From: an uncultured Ileibacterium sp.
GTDB taxonomy: Bacteria; Bacillota; Clostridia; Peptostreptococcales; Anaerovoracaceae
DNA: 64,000 nt
Direction: 5' to 3'
Assembly (NCBI GenBank): GCA_902488835.1
Contig: CABTXQ010000001.1
Location: 1 to 64,000, forward strand
In this document: in pieces, positions 27,332 to 35,902 of the stretch
How the letters are laid out: the number at the start of each line of letters is the position of its first letter
Numbering within the stretch: the stretch's first letter is position 1
Translations under genes and position numbers: made by a program
The notes under the pieces: generated by a model
What the model was told of the DNA's origin: nothing
Database searches by the model: none
The model's input: the letters and a program-made list of their open reading frames with translations, nothing else

Positions 27332-27898
27332 ATGATTTTTGGAATTGTAATAGCAGTGATTATATTAGTTGTATTATTGATGTTTTTATCAATATATAAT
27401 AGCTTTGTCAGATTAAAAAATGACGTCGAGGAAGGATTTGCTACTATGGACGTTTATTTGAAAAAAAGATTTGATCTGATCCCAAATTTGGTAGAAACAG
27501 TTAAAGGTTACGCTATTCACGAAAAAGAAGTTCTTGAAAACGTGACAAAGGCAAGAAGTGCAGTGAGCAATGCATCTAGCACAGAGGAGAGAGTTGATGG
27601 AGAAAATCAAATTACATCAACCCTCAAGACTTTATTTGCAGTGGCAGAAGCATATCCTGATCTAAAGGCTAATTCAAACTTTCAAAGTTTGATGGAGCAA
27701 TTACAGGGAATTGAAGGGGATATTGCAAATTCTAGGAAATACTACAATGCCGTTGTAAAAAAATACAATGTAAAAATAGAATCATTCCCATCAAATATAG
27801 TTGCTTCTATATTCAATTATACAAAGAAACCAATGTTTGAAATCACTGATGAAACTGAACGCCAGAATATAAAGGTTGATTTCGGTTCTGCTAATTAA
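27332..27898 (+). CDS. lemA: LemA family protein
   Basis: 188 residues: one N-terminal membrane anchor (2-24) and a long helical domain outside the membrane. The family motif YNSFVRLKNDVEEGFATMDVYLKKRFDLIPNLVETVKGYA (about 22-61) is complete, as is the NSRKYYNAVVKKYN segment near 137-150. Preceded by AAGGAGGG. Its exact role is unknown; the gene neighbour DUF2207 is its usual partner. Confidence 0.94.
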   Translation: MIFGIVIAVIILVVLLMFLSIYNSFVRLKNDVEEGFATMDVYLKKRFDLIPNLVETVKGYAIHEKEVLENVTKARSAVSNASSTEERVDGENQITSTLKTLFAVAEAYPDLKANSNFQSLMEQLQGIEGDIANSRKYYNAVVKKYNVKIESFPSNIVASIFNYTKKPMFEITDETERQNIKVDFGSAN

Positions 27899-27919
27899 TA
27901 AGAAAGCTCGTGTATATAA

Positions 27920-29287
27920 TTGAATAAAAATCAATCTTCAAAAAAAGAAATAGATATGCTGAACGGGCCATTGCTCAGTAAGATAATTTTCTTTGCATTG
28001 CCCCTTGCTGCTACAGGTATCCTGCAGCAGCTTTTTAATGCTGCTGATATGGCAGTTGTAGGAAAGTTCGCAAGCAGTACTGCACTTGCAGCAGTCGGGA
28101 GCAACGCACCATTAGTCAATCTAATAGGCTCCTTATTTATGGGAACAGCTATGGGTGCAAATGTTGTAATAGCAAATGCAATAGGAGCATCTGATGAGAA
28201 AAGGATAAGTGATGCAGTTCATACGTCCATATCATTTTCTCTAATCCTTGGAGTAGGAATGTTGGTAATAGGTGAAATTTTTGCCAGACCATTGCTTAAC
28301 ATGGTAAACGTTCCAAGTCAAGTAATGCCTGAGGCACTACTTTATCTTAGACTTTTATTTATAGGATCACCATTTCTTCTCATTTATAATTTTGCAGCAT
28401 CCATATTAAGGAGTAAAGGAGACACAAAAAGACCTTTATACATATTAGTTTTCACAGGTATATTAAATGTACTGTTAAATATATTACTGGTTGTAAAATT
28501 CAAATTAAGCGTTGAAGGAGTTGCTATTTCAACAGTAACAGCGAGTGTAATGAGCGCTTTAATTATTTTAAGAATTTTACAGAATGAATCAGGCAGTATA
28601 AAGCTAGATATTAGAAAACTTTTTTTTGATAAAAAAACATTAAAAAACATAATAAGGATTGGAGTACCTGCAGGCATACAGGGAATGGTTTTTTCGCTGT
28701 CAAATACAGTTTTACAAGGCGGAATTAACACACTAGGAAAAGATGTGATTGCAGGGTCAGCGGCAGGTACAATCTTTGAATTTATATGCTTTTTTGCAAT
28801 AAATTCATTTGCACAAACAGCGACAACGTTTGTTGGACAGAACTATGGTGCTGGAAACTATGAAAGATGTAAAAGAATATTCAGGTATTCAATCTGTTGT
28901 TCAATACTTTTCTGTGGGATGCTAAATTTATTGATATTTCTATTTAGGAATGAACTCCTTATGATGTTTACTACAGAAAAAATAGTAGCTGAATATGCTG
29001 TGATAAGGATGACACATGTTCTTATATTTCAATGGCTGGCATCTACTTATGAGGTTACCGCGGGTTGCATGAGAGGATTCGGTTATTCTATGACACCTGC
29101 ACTTGTAACGATTTTTGGAACATGTGTAGTCAGAATTGCATGGGTATACTTGATATTTGATAGGATGAGAAGCTTTTCCGCTCTGATAAATGTTTATCCG
29201 GTAACGTGGTTATTGACAGGTAGCATTATGCTCATGGTTTACTTTGTGAAGAGTAAGAAAGTTTTAAAAGATGTTGAAACTATTTAG
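27920..29287 (+). CDS. MATE family efflux transporter
   Basis: Twelve-helix multidrug/Na+ antiporter family, 455 residues. DMLNGPLLSKIIFFALPLAATGILQQLFNAADMAVVGKFA at the start and the duplicated second half (IRIGVPAGIQGMVFSLSNTVLQ) are typical of the NorM/DinF-related group. The frame begins with TTG at 27920; an ATG 12 codons later is possible, and neither has a good ribosome site. It follows lemA by 21 bases. Its 3' end overlaps the convergent gene by eight bases. Substrate unknown. Confidence 0.9.
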   Translation: MNKNQSSKKEIDMLNGPLLSKIIFFALPLAATGILQQLFNAADMAVVGKFASSTALAAVGSNAPLVNLIGSLFMGTAMGANVVIANAIGASDEKRISDAVHTSISFSLILGVGMLVIGEIFARPLLNMVNVPSQVMPEALLYLRLLFIGSPFLLIYNFAASILRSKGDTKRPLYILVFTGILNVLLNILLVVKFKLSVEGVAISTVTASVMSALIILRILQNESGSIKLDIRKLFFDKKTLKNIIRIGVPAGIQGMVFSLSNTVLQGGINTLGKDVIAGSAAGTIFEFICFFAINSFAQTATTFVGQNYGAGNYERCKRIFRYSICCSILFCGMLNLLIFLFRNELLMMFTTEKIVAEYAVIRMTHVLIFQWLASTYEVTAGCMRGFGYSMTPALVTIFGTCVVRIAWVYLIFDRMRSFSALINVYPVTWLLTGSIMLMVYFVKSKKVLKDVETI

Positions 29288-29297
29288 TTTCAACATC
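29270..29297. other. Inverted repeat spanning two convergent stop codons
   Basis: GATGTTGAAAC (29270-29280) and GTTTCAACATC (29287-29297) form a perfect 11-base stem around TATTTA. The stem encodes the C-terminal residues of both the MATE protein and the opposite-strand DUF308 protein. No T run follows on either strand, so it is a poor classical terminator but could block convergent transcripts. Confidence 0.6.
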
Positions 29298-29939
29298 GTC
29301 AACATCTATAACATTATCATGGACTTCTTCCATATCAATTGAATCATTAATGTCTTTTGGATCAACTTTTTCTGTTGTAAAATCGACATCAGTAACATTT
29401 GCTTTTTCATTTGCTGCTTTAACAACAAATATATTATTTATAGCACCTGTAACACCACTTATAAGAAGTGATATACCAATAAATTGAACAAGAATAAGCT
29501 GAGTTTTGAAACTGTAAAGCGTTGCAAGAAGTCCTAGAATTATGCATATTAGTCCGAAAATTATTGAGAGCATTCCATGTTTCGGAAGAAATAGTCTGTA
29601 TACTATACCAAGACCCAGTATTAAAAAACCATTTGCTATAATAAAAATACCTAAAACAATTGGTATAATCTGGGAAATTGTCGTAGGCTTAATCAAAAGG
29701 AAAAGACCAAGCAAAGATGAAAAGACCGCGGCAATCAATGTCGTTATAGGATGGACTCCTTTTTCATTCTTTGTCGTCAGATATTCTGCAAACTTTGATG
29801 AAGAATATGCCATTATACTGATTGCAACAGCATAGCATATAAGTTTAAGAGAAATTTCAGGCTTTGTAAGCAGTATTGCCCCCACAACAACGGTTGCAAG
29901 AGACATAACTGTTGATGATATTTTATATGTTTTGCTCAT
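29280..29939 (-). CDS. DUF308 (HdeD-like) membrane protein
   Basis: 219 residues with about six predicted membrane helices in three pairs, the DUF308 layout seen in HdeD-type proteins (TVVVGAILLTKPEISLKLI, SSLLGLFLLIKPTTISQIIPIVLGIFIIANG). After residue 180 an acidic hydrophilic tail follows (FTTEKVDPKDINDSIDMEEVHDN). GAGGT lies about ten bases before the start. It is divergent from the PPK-like gene and convergent with the MATE gene. Function unknown; HdeD relatives are linked to acid tolerance in enterics, which cannot be assumed here. Confidence 0.8.
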   Translation of the reverse strand: MSKTYKISSTVMSLATVVVGAILLTKPEISLKLICYAVAISIMAYSSSKFAEYLTTKNEKGVHPITTLIAAVFSSLLGLFLLIKPTTISQIIPIVLGIFIIANGFLILGLGIVYRLFLPKHGMLSIIFGLICIILGLLATLYSFKTQLILVQFIGISLLISGVTGAINNIFVVKAANEKANVTDVDFTTEKVDPKDINDSIDMEEVHDNVIDVDDVETK

Positions 29940-29943
29940 ATTT

Positions 29944-29973
29944 TTGATTACCTCATATTTGCTTTTGTATAAT
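29944..29973 (+). promoter_or_regulatory. Promoter of the PPK1-like gene
   Basis: TTGATT (29944-29949), 18-base spacer, perfect TATAAT (29968-29973). It would start transcription about 70 bases before the ATG at 30048. Confidence 0.5.
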
Positions 29974-30005
29974 TAATTTATTCTGATATCATTAAATATG
30001 CGGTA

Positions 30006-30034
30006 ATTTTAGCATATTAGAACTCTTATTTCAA
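30006..30034 (-). promoter_or_regulatory. Promoter of the DUF308 gene
   Basis: On the minus strand TTGAAA (30034-30029), 17-base spacer, TAAAAT (30011-30006). It drives the leftward DUF308 gene, and its position inside the leader of the rightward PPK1-like gene means the two divergent transcripts overlap. Confidence 0.5.
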
Positions 30035-30047
30035 TCATGGAGAAATA

Positions 30048-31955
30048 ATGGATAATAACAAGTTAACACTTTCATATCTCAGGTTTATCGAGACCTACCT
30101 TGATAAGGGCTATCAAGAAGAAGTTCCTCTTTTTGAACGCCTTAAATATATTGCATCTTTTTCTTTAAAACTAAATGAATTAATTTCATCCACCGATAAT
30201 ATTTTAAATCATGAAGAATCCTATAATTACATCAAAATGCTATATGAAAAAAGAGATAGAATTTTTCATGACATATCTATCGATTTAAATAAAAGAAATA
30301 TTGTCCATCAAAGAGTTAGAGATGCTGAAGATGGGTTAAAATCATACATACACAATCTATTCTATGGAAAGATTTCACCAGAAATTGATGTTCAAATCAT
30401 AAATGAAAGTGAAGATATTATTTATTTAAAGAGTGATGAAAGCTATATTGCTTCAGTGTTAGGCACCTCAAGGGATGATGAAAACAAATATTTGATTGCA
30501 AAATTACCACGTGACCACAACATTATTTACACTAGAGACGAAGGTATTAAATATATATTAATTGAAGATGTGTTACTGTCTCATGTAAATAGTCTAGCAG
30601 TTCCATATGATGTAAAAGAAGCAATAATAATTTCACTAACAAGGAATAAATTTGATTCTAGGCCGGTAAAGCTTGATATAAGCGGAAAGATTTCTGATAG
30701 ATTTAAATTATTCTTAGAGAAAAAATTGCTTATAGATGATGATAGAATATTTGAATCACTAAGCGGACTTTCATTTCAATATGTTTACGAGCTTGAAAAT
30801 ATACTTACGGATAGTCAGTCTCTTTCGTTAAGATATAAGAAGTTAAAGAAATTTGATATTTCAATATACCTTTCAAGCATAGGAAGAGAACTTGAGAGTG
30901 GAGATGTTTTATTAGACATGCCATATGAAACTGATTACACTTCAGTAAAATTAGTGAAGGATGCAGTAGATGACATAAGGTTAATAGAGCTAAGAGCTAT
31001 AATAAGCGAGGAAATTGATAGCAGTGAATTTGTAGATGCTATAGAAAAGGCTCTCCGAAAGGGAGTTCGTGTAAAAATCCTTGTTGAGCTTAAGAAGGGC
31101 ATAGTTGCAGAGAGGATAATACCTCTAATCTTAAGGTTGGAAAACCTTGATGCGGAAATATTATACTATAATAAAAAGGAGCCAATTGGCTTTAATTATT
31201 ACCAATTGCTTCTAAACGATATTAAAAATGACGAATTGTCAGCTGCTACATATTTTTCTACTGGAAGTTTTTATTCAAAATATGATGATAACAGTACAAA
31301 CTTATCGCTTCTTACAGCTGATAAGAGGATAGCAAAAGAGGTTGCGTTTTATTTTGATATACTTGCTTCGGAAAAAGAAACTGTAATAGAGTACAAGGAT
31401 ATAATTGCAGGTAAAGGATTTACTGAAGAGATAGTAAAATTAATTGAGCATGAAAGAATTAAAGGTAGTGAAGGAAGAATATTCATTAAGGTTCAAAATT
31501 TGACTAGCAAAATAATCACCGATAAATTGATCTCAGCGGCAAAAGATGGTGCAAAGGTAAAATTATTGATAAGCGGGATGAACGCTATTGACCCTGAAAA
31601 ATGCAATAATAATATCGAAATAAAATCGATATCAGGGAGGTATGAAGAAAATTCAAAGGTATATTTATTCGGATCATCAAAAGATGAGAGGATATATATT
31701 TCTTCTGCAGATTTAACAGAGGATTCATTAAAAAACAACAATCTGGCTGTAAAAATTAAAGATGAGCATGTTCTTAAGAGGATAAAGAAGATACTCTACC
31801 TATATTACAGGGACAATGAAGATTCAAGAATAATAGGAAACGGAGCAAGATACATTCCATATAATGCTCCGCCTAAGAAAATAAGCGTTTATGATTCGCT
31901 ATCTAAAGAAACTGATGAATTGAGAGAATCCATAGCCCATCTCCTGCATAAATAG
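30048..31955 (+). CDS. PPK1-fold protein lacking catalytic residues (polyphosphate kinase homologue)
   Basis: The N-terminus (SYLRFIETYLDKGYQEEVPLFERLKYIASFSLKLNELI) matches the PPK1 pattern around PLxERLKFLAIFSxNLDEFF. The middle segment DVLLDMPYETDYTSVKLV matches LLHHPYESFxxVVxFL, with RVKILVELKK and TADKRIAKEVAFYFDIL continuing in order. SGRYEENSKVYLFG and YISSADLTEDSLKNNNL match the last domain. The catalytic residues are replaced: the His of KTHAK (E. coli His435) is Tyr384, the His of EHS (His592) is Asn535, Arg375 is Ser320 and Arg405 is Gly351. At 635 residues it is slightly shorter than PPK1. Synthesis of polyphosphate by the known mechanism looks impossible; a binding or regulatory role is inference. 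Monocistronic, GGAGA before the ATG; its end overlaps yhhQ on the other strand by 67 bases. Confidence 0.82.
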   Translation: MDNNKLTLSYLRFIETYLDKGYQEEVPLFERLKYIASFSLKLNELISSTDNILNHEESYNYIKMLYEKRDRIFHDISIDLNKRNIVHQRVRDAEDGLKSYIHNLFYGKISPEIDVQIINESEDIIYLKSDESYIASVLGTSRDDENKYLIAKLPRDHNIIYTRDEGIKYILIEDVLLSHVNSLAVPYDVKEAIIISLTRNKFDSRPVKLDISGKISDRFKLFLEKKLLIDDDRIFESLSGLSFQYVYELENILTDSQSLSLRYKKLKKFDISIYLSSIGRELESGDVLLDMPYETDYTSVKLVKDAVDDIRLIELRAIISEEIDSSEFVDAIEKALRKGVRVKILVELKKGIVAERIIPLILRLENLDAEILYYNKKEPIGFNYYQLLLNDIKNDELSAATYFSTGSFYSKYDDNSTNLSLLTADKRIAKEVAFYFDILASEKETVIEYKDIIAGKGFTEEIVKLIEHERIKGSEGRIFIKVQNLTSKIITDKLISAAKDGAKVKLLISGMNAIDPEKCNNNIEIKSISGRYEENSKVYLFGSSKDERIYISSADLTEDSLKNNNLAVKIKDEHVLKRIKKILYLYYRDNEDSRIIGNGARYIPYNAPPKKISVYDSLSKETDELRESIAHLLHK

Positions 31956-32614
31956 ATAAATGGTGTATCTGCTAGACTAGTTATAATAAATATTAAATAT
32001 GATGATAATATTATTGATATCAAGGTTTTGAGCGGATAAGTACCCCAAAATGCAAATGTGTTGAAAAGAATTGTATTAAGTAGTTGAGAAATCAATGTTG
32101 ATCCATTGTTCCTTACCCAAAGAAATTTCTTTTTGTCACCGAACCTTTCTGTAGTGAACTTCCACCACCTGTGATACAGCCATACATCCATAAATTGTAC
32201 GATCACATATACACTTATACTTGCAAGCATAAGCCTTGGAGTATATGAGAAGATTGATCTAATTGAATTTGAAGCAAAATCGTTCTCTGATGGTGAATAG
32301 GCTAGCCATGATGATGAAATAGTTACAAAGATAATAGATGTTATGATCCCTATCCTTACTGCCTTATAGGATTCGGATTTACCGTAAAGCTCGCTAACGA
32401 TATCCGTTACCAAGAATGTTGAGGCAAACAAGATGTTTCCAAGCGTCATTTCTATACCAAAAGCTTTAACGAGAATCAAAACCTCTATGTTTTGAGCTAT
32501 TGTTGCAATTGTTATCCACATATAGAGTCCGCTTTTTCCGAGAAACCTGTGGCATAACACAACAAAGGTAAACTCAACAATGAGTGTCAAAAAAAGTAAT
32601 AATTCGTTATTCAT
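31889..32614 (-). CDS. yhhQ: Queuosine precursor transporter (YhhQ/COG1738 family)
   Basis: 241-residue membrane protein with about six hydrophobic segments. Family landmarks are ASTFLVTDIVSELYGKSESYKAVRIG, FMDVWLYHRWWKFT and LWVRNNGSTLISQLLNTILFNTFAFWG. The family imports preQ0, preQ1 or queuine for the wobble-base modification of tRNA. A preQ1-I riboswitch lies directly upstream, which supports the substrate assignment independently of sequence similarity. Its 3' end runs 67 bases into the PPK1-like gene on the opposite strand. Confidence 0.93.
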   Translation of the reverse strand: MNNELLLFLTLIVEFTFVVLCHRFLGKSGLYMWITIATIAQNIEVLILVKAFGIEMTLGNILFASTFLVTDIVSELYGKSESYKAVRIGIITSIIFVTISSSWLAYSPSENDFASNSIRSIFSYTPRLMLASISVYVIVQFMDVWLYHRWWKFTTERFGDKKKFLWVRNNGSTLISQLLNTILFNTFAFWGTYPLKTLISIILSSYLIFIITSLADTPFIYLCRRWAMDSLNSSVSLDSES

Positions 32615-32617
32615 AAT

Positions 32618-32661
32618 ATCTCCTTAGTTTTAATTATAGACAGGATGGTTACGAACTGTCT
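32618..32661 (-). promoter_or_regulatory. preQ1-I riboswitch upstream of yhhQ
   Basis: Read on the minus strand, AGACAG pairs with CTGTCT around the 12-base loop TTCGTAACCATC, followed by an A-rich tail ATAATTAAAACTAAGGAG. Loop length matches the Bacillus queC aptamer, the TAACC loop resembles the Thermoanaerobacter aptamer, and the tail has the expected AAAACTAAGG form. The tail ends in the ribosome site of yhhQ, so binding of preQ1 would hide the Shine-Dalgarno sequence and repress translation. No terminator stem is visible, consistent with translational control. Confidence 0.85.
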
Positions 32662-32696
32662 TGATGTAATACTATAGGATTTTAACATATACGAAC

Positions 32697-32725
32697 TTGA
32701 AATAACACAGTAATTTTTATATAAT
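32697..32725 (+). promoter_or_regulatory. Promoter of ileS
   Basis: TTGAAA (32697-32702), 17-base spacer, TATAAT (32720-32725). Only about 45 bases separate it from the start codon, so there is no room for a T-box leader, which controls ileS in many Firmicutes; none of its conserved boxes was seen. Confidence 0.7.
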
Positions 32726-32775
32726 CAAACGAAAATTTGAAGTTAAAAGATGAAGATGTGAAGGAAAAATTAACT

Positions 32776-35700
32776 ATGTTTGAAAAACTATCTGAAAAAC
32801 CTGTTTCTGAAGTGCAGGAAGAGCAAGTTAAGAGATGGAACGAAATAGATCTTCTAGGAAAATGCATTAAGGAGAGAGAATCGGATCCGTCATTCGTTTT
32901 TTTTGAGGGTCCTCCTACAGCAAACGGTAAACCGGGTATTCACCACCTTATGGCTAGAACGCTTAAGGACAGTGTCTGCCGCTATAAGACTATGAAGGGA
33001 TATCAGGTAAAGCGTAAGGCCGGATGGGATACACACGGTCTCCCTGTAGAGATAGAAGTTGAGAAACAGCTAGGAATCAACGGTAAAAAAGATATAGAAA
33101 AGTACGGAATTAAGGAGTTTAACGAGAAGTGTAAGGAAAGTGTTTTTAAGTACACGAGCATGTGGAAGGATATGAGCGAGAAGATGGCATATCTCGTTGA
33201 CTTGGAACACCCGTATATAACATATGATAATGATTATATTGAGACAGTATGGTGGATTCTAAAGCAGTTTCACGATAAGGGCTTGATTTACGAGGGACAT
33301 AAGATCCTTCCATATTGCCCAAGATGTGGAACTGGACTGGCTTCACATGAAGTTGCCCAAGGGTATAAAGAGATTACTGTACTGACTCTTACGCTCAAGT
33401 TCAAAAGACTAGGATATGAAAATGAGTATTTCCTTGCATGGACGACTACGCCATGGACACTTCCGTCAGATACATTGCTCGTAATGGGTCCTGAGATTGA
33501 ATATGTAAGAGCTGAAATAACTGAAGGTAAGGATAAAGGAAATATATTTATTCTTGCAAAAGAACTTGCTGATAAAGTACTTGGAGAAGGTAATTATAAG
33601 ATCCTCGAGGTAAAAAAAGGCAAGGAATTTGAATATGAAAAATATGAACAGCTGATGCCACTCCACGATGTGCCAGGCGATGCAAAGGCATTCTTTGTTG
33701 CACTTGGAGATCATGTAGAAACATCAGACGGCACAGGAATCGTACATACTTCACCTGCCTTTGGTGAAGATGACTACAATGTGGCAAGAAAATATGATGC
33801 ATATATGATACAGGACGTTGATGAAAGAGGAATGTTCAAGGATGGAACACCTTGGGATGGACGTTTTGTAATGGAAGAAGGGTTAGATGTCGATATAGTT
33901 AAATATCTTGGCGATGAAAGGATTTTTTCAAAGCAAAGGATTAAACATAACTATCCTCATTGCTGGAGGTGTAATACTCCTCTTGTATACTATGCTAATC
34001 CGGGATGGTATATAGAGATGACAAGGCTTAAAGACGAGCTTGTCAATAACAACAATCAGGTCAACTGGTTCCCGCCATTTGTAGGAGATAAGAGATTTGG
34101 TAACTGGCTTAGTGAGGTCAAAGATTGGGCAATTTCAAGGACTAGATACTGGGGAACTCCTCTACCTATATGGAAATGCGATTGCGGTAAAGATGTATGC
34201 ATAGGCAGTAGAGAAGAGCTAAAAGAGAAAGTAATTGAAGATATTGATATTTCATCTTTTGACATGCATAGACCTTATGTCGATGAAGTTCACCTCAAAT
34301 GCCCTGAATGTGGAAAGGTGATGAACAGGACTAAAGAGGTAATTGACTGTTGGTTCGATTCCGGTGCAATGCCTTTTGCACAGTGGCATTATCCATTTGA
34401 AAACAAGGAAAACTTTGATAAACTTTTCCCTGCAGACTTTATTTGCGAAGGAATTGACCAGACTAGAGGTTGGTTCTACAGCCTTATGGCGATATCAACG
34501 TTTATTATGAATAAGGCACCTTACAAGAATGTTCTTGTAAATGATTTAATCCTTGATAAACAGGGGAAAAAGATGTCAAAACATGTAGGAAATACGGTAA
34601 ATCCATTTGAGATGCTTGAAAAATATGGTGCTGATGCATTAAGGTGGTATTTACTTTCAGCTTCGCCTGCATGGACTCCAACCAAGTTCGATGAAGACGG
34701 GGTTAAAGATGTAATTAGCAAATTCTTTGGAACACTAAGAAACATCTATAATTTCTTTGTGCTATATTCAAACATAGATTCAATAGATGTAAAATCCATC
34801 GATGTTCCATATGAAAGAAGACCATTGCTCGATAGATGGATAATTTCAAGGTATAACAGAACAGTCAAGAATGTGACAAATACTATGGACTCATATGATC
34901 ACATGAAGACTGTAAGAACAATAAGTGATTTTGTTATCGATGATTTTTCCAACTGGTACATAAGAAGGGCGAGAAGAAGGTTCTATATTGACGAAATGAC
35001 TGAAGACAAGAAGAGTGTATATATAACTACTTATGAGATTATTCTCGGGGTGGTTAAGATGATTGCACCTTTTGCTCCTTTTATATCGGATGAGATATAT
35101 GTAAATCTAACCGGAGATGAAACGGTTCACACAGCAATGTTCCCGGTTGCTGATGATAAATTGATCGATGAAGTAGAAGAAAAGAAGATGAATCTGGTGA
35201 AAAACCTTGTTAACCTGGGAAGGAGTACCAGAGAGGAAGAGAATCTTAAGGTTAGACAACCACTTAACAGTGTTTTGATCGATGGTTCTTATGAGGATAA
35301 AATATCAGATCTTGTTCCACTGATAGAAGAAGAACTAAATGTAAAGAACGTAATTTTTGAGAAAAATCTCGATAAATATATGAACTTCAGCGTTAAACCT
35401 AACTTCAAAAATGCAGGACCTGTTCTTGGTAGCAATGTCAAGAAATTCGGATCAGTTCTCTCAAAAGTAGATCCTATTGAGGTCATCAATCACGCTAAAG
35501 AAGGTAAACTCAAGATTAAACTTGGCGAAGAACTAATAGATATTCCTGAGAACTTCCTTGATGTTAGGATAACAGCAAAAGAAGGATTTGTCGTGGGTAT
35601 GGATAATAACCTCTTTACAATCCTCGATACAACATTGACTGAAGAGTTAATATCAGAAGGACTTGTAAGAGAGTTCATTTCTAAAATTCAGCAGCTTCGT

Positions 35701-35895
35701 AAACAGCATAATTTTGAAATGATGGATCGCATAGTTATTGAAATTGATGCGGATGAAGAAGTAATGAAGACTGTTATGGATAATAAAGACTACATAATGA
35801 AGGAGACTCTGGCCGACACAATTGATGTTAAGGATAATCTTGAAATCTTTGATATCAATTCTCATAAGACAGGTATAGCGGTACATAGAGTTTAG
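32776..35895 (+). CDS. ileS: Isoleucyl-tRNA synthetase, type 2
   Basis: Charges tRNA-Ile. The 1039-residue length, the DPSFVFFEGPPTANGKPG start and the long C-terminal domain mark the eukaryote-like type 2 group rather than the about 920-residue type 1 of Bacillus. The HIGH motif reads GIHH (54-57), with His and Gly exchanged between positions one and three. The second motif is KMSKHVGN. The editing domain holds the WTTTPWTLPSDT segment. An upstream TTG at 32737 is in frame, but the ATG at 32776 has AAGGA ten bases before it and gives the family N-terminus. Type 2 enzymes are generally tolerant of mupirocin; the GxHH form is reported to increase this. Followed by rlmN after seven bases. Confidence 0.96.
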   Translation: MFEKLSEKPVSEVQEEQVKRWNEIDLLGKCIKERESDPSFVFFEGPPTANGKPGIHHLMARTLKDSVCRYKTMKGYQVKRKAGWDTHGLPVEIEVEKQLGINGKKDIEKYGIKEFNEKCKESVFKYTSMWKDMSEKMAYLVDLEHPYITYDNDYIETVWWILKQFHDKGLIYEGHKILPYCPRCGTGLASHEVAQGYKEITVLTLTLKFKRLGYENEYFLAWTTTPWTLPSDTLLVMGPEIEYVRAEITEGKDKGNIFILAKELADKVLGEGNYKILEVKKGKEFEYEKYEQLMPLHDVPGDAKAFFVALGDHVETSDGTGIVHTSPAFGEDDYNVARKYDAYMIQDVDERGMFKDGTPWDGRFVMEEGLDVDIVKYLGDERIFSKQRIKHNYPHCWRCNTPLVYYANPGWYIEMTRLKDELVNNNNQVNWFPPFVGDKRFGNWLSEVKDWAISRTRYWGTPLPIWKCDCGKDVCIGSREELKEKVIEDIDISSFDMHRPYVDEVHLKCPECGKVMNRTKEVIDCWFDSGAMPFAQWHYPFENKENFDKLFPADFICEGIDQTRGWFYSLMAISTFIMNKAPYKNVLVNDLILDKQGKKMSKHVGNTVNPFEMLEKYGADALRWYLLSASPAWTPTKFDEDGVKDVISKFFGTLRNIYNFFVLYSNIDSIDVKSIDVPYERRPLLDRWIISRYNRTVKNVTNTMDSYDHMKTVRTISDFVIDDFSNWYIRRARRRFYIDEMTEDKKSVYITTYEIILGVVKMIAPFAPFISDEIYVNLTGDETVHTAMFPVADDKLIDEVEEKKMNLVKNLVNLGRSTREEENLKVRQPLNSVLIDGSYEDKISDLVPLIEEELNVKNVIFEKNLDKYMNFSVKPNFKNAGPVLGSNVKKFGSVLSKVDPIEVINHAKEGKLKIKLGEELIDIPENFLDVRITAKEGFVVGMDNNLFTILDTTLTEELISEGLVREFISKIQQLRKQHNFEMMDRIVIEIDADEEVMKTVMDNKDYIMKETLADTIDVKDNLEIFDINSHKTGIAVHRV

Positions 35896-35902
35896 AGAGT
35901 AG

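Noticed and set aside
29542..29835. Rightward open frame of 97 codons antisense to the DUF308 gene
   Set aside because: It has low-complexity composition typical of an antisense shadow, no ribosome site, and the opposite frame is a clear membrane protein.
32662..32775. T-box leader for ileS
   Set aside because: Only about 45 bases separate the promoter from the start codon and none of the conserved T-box sequences or a terminator is present.
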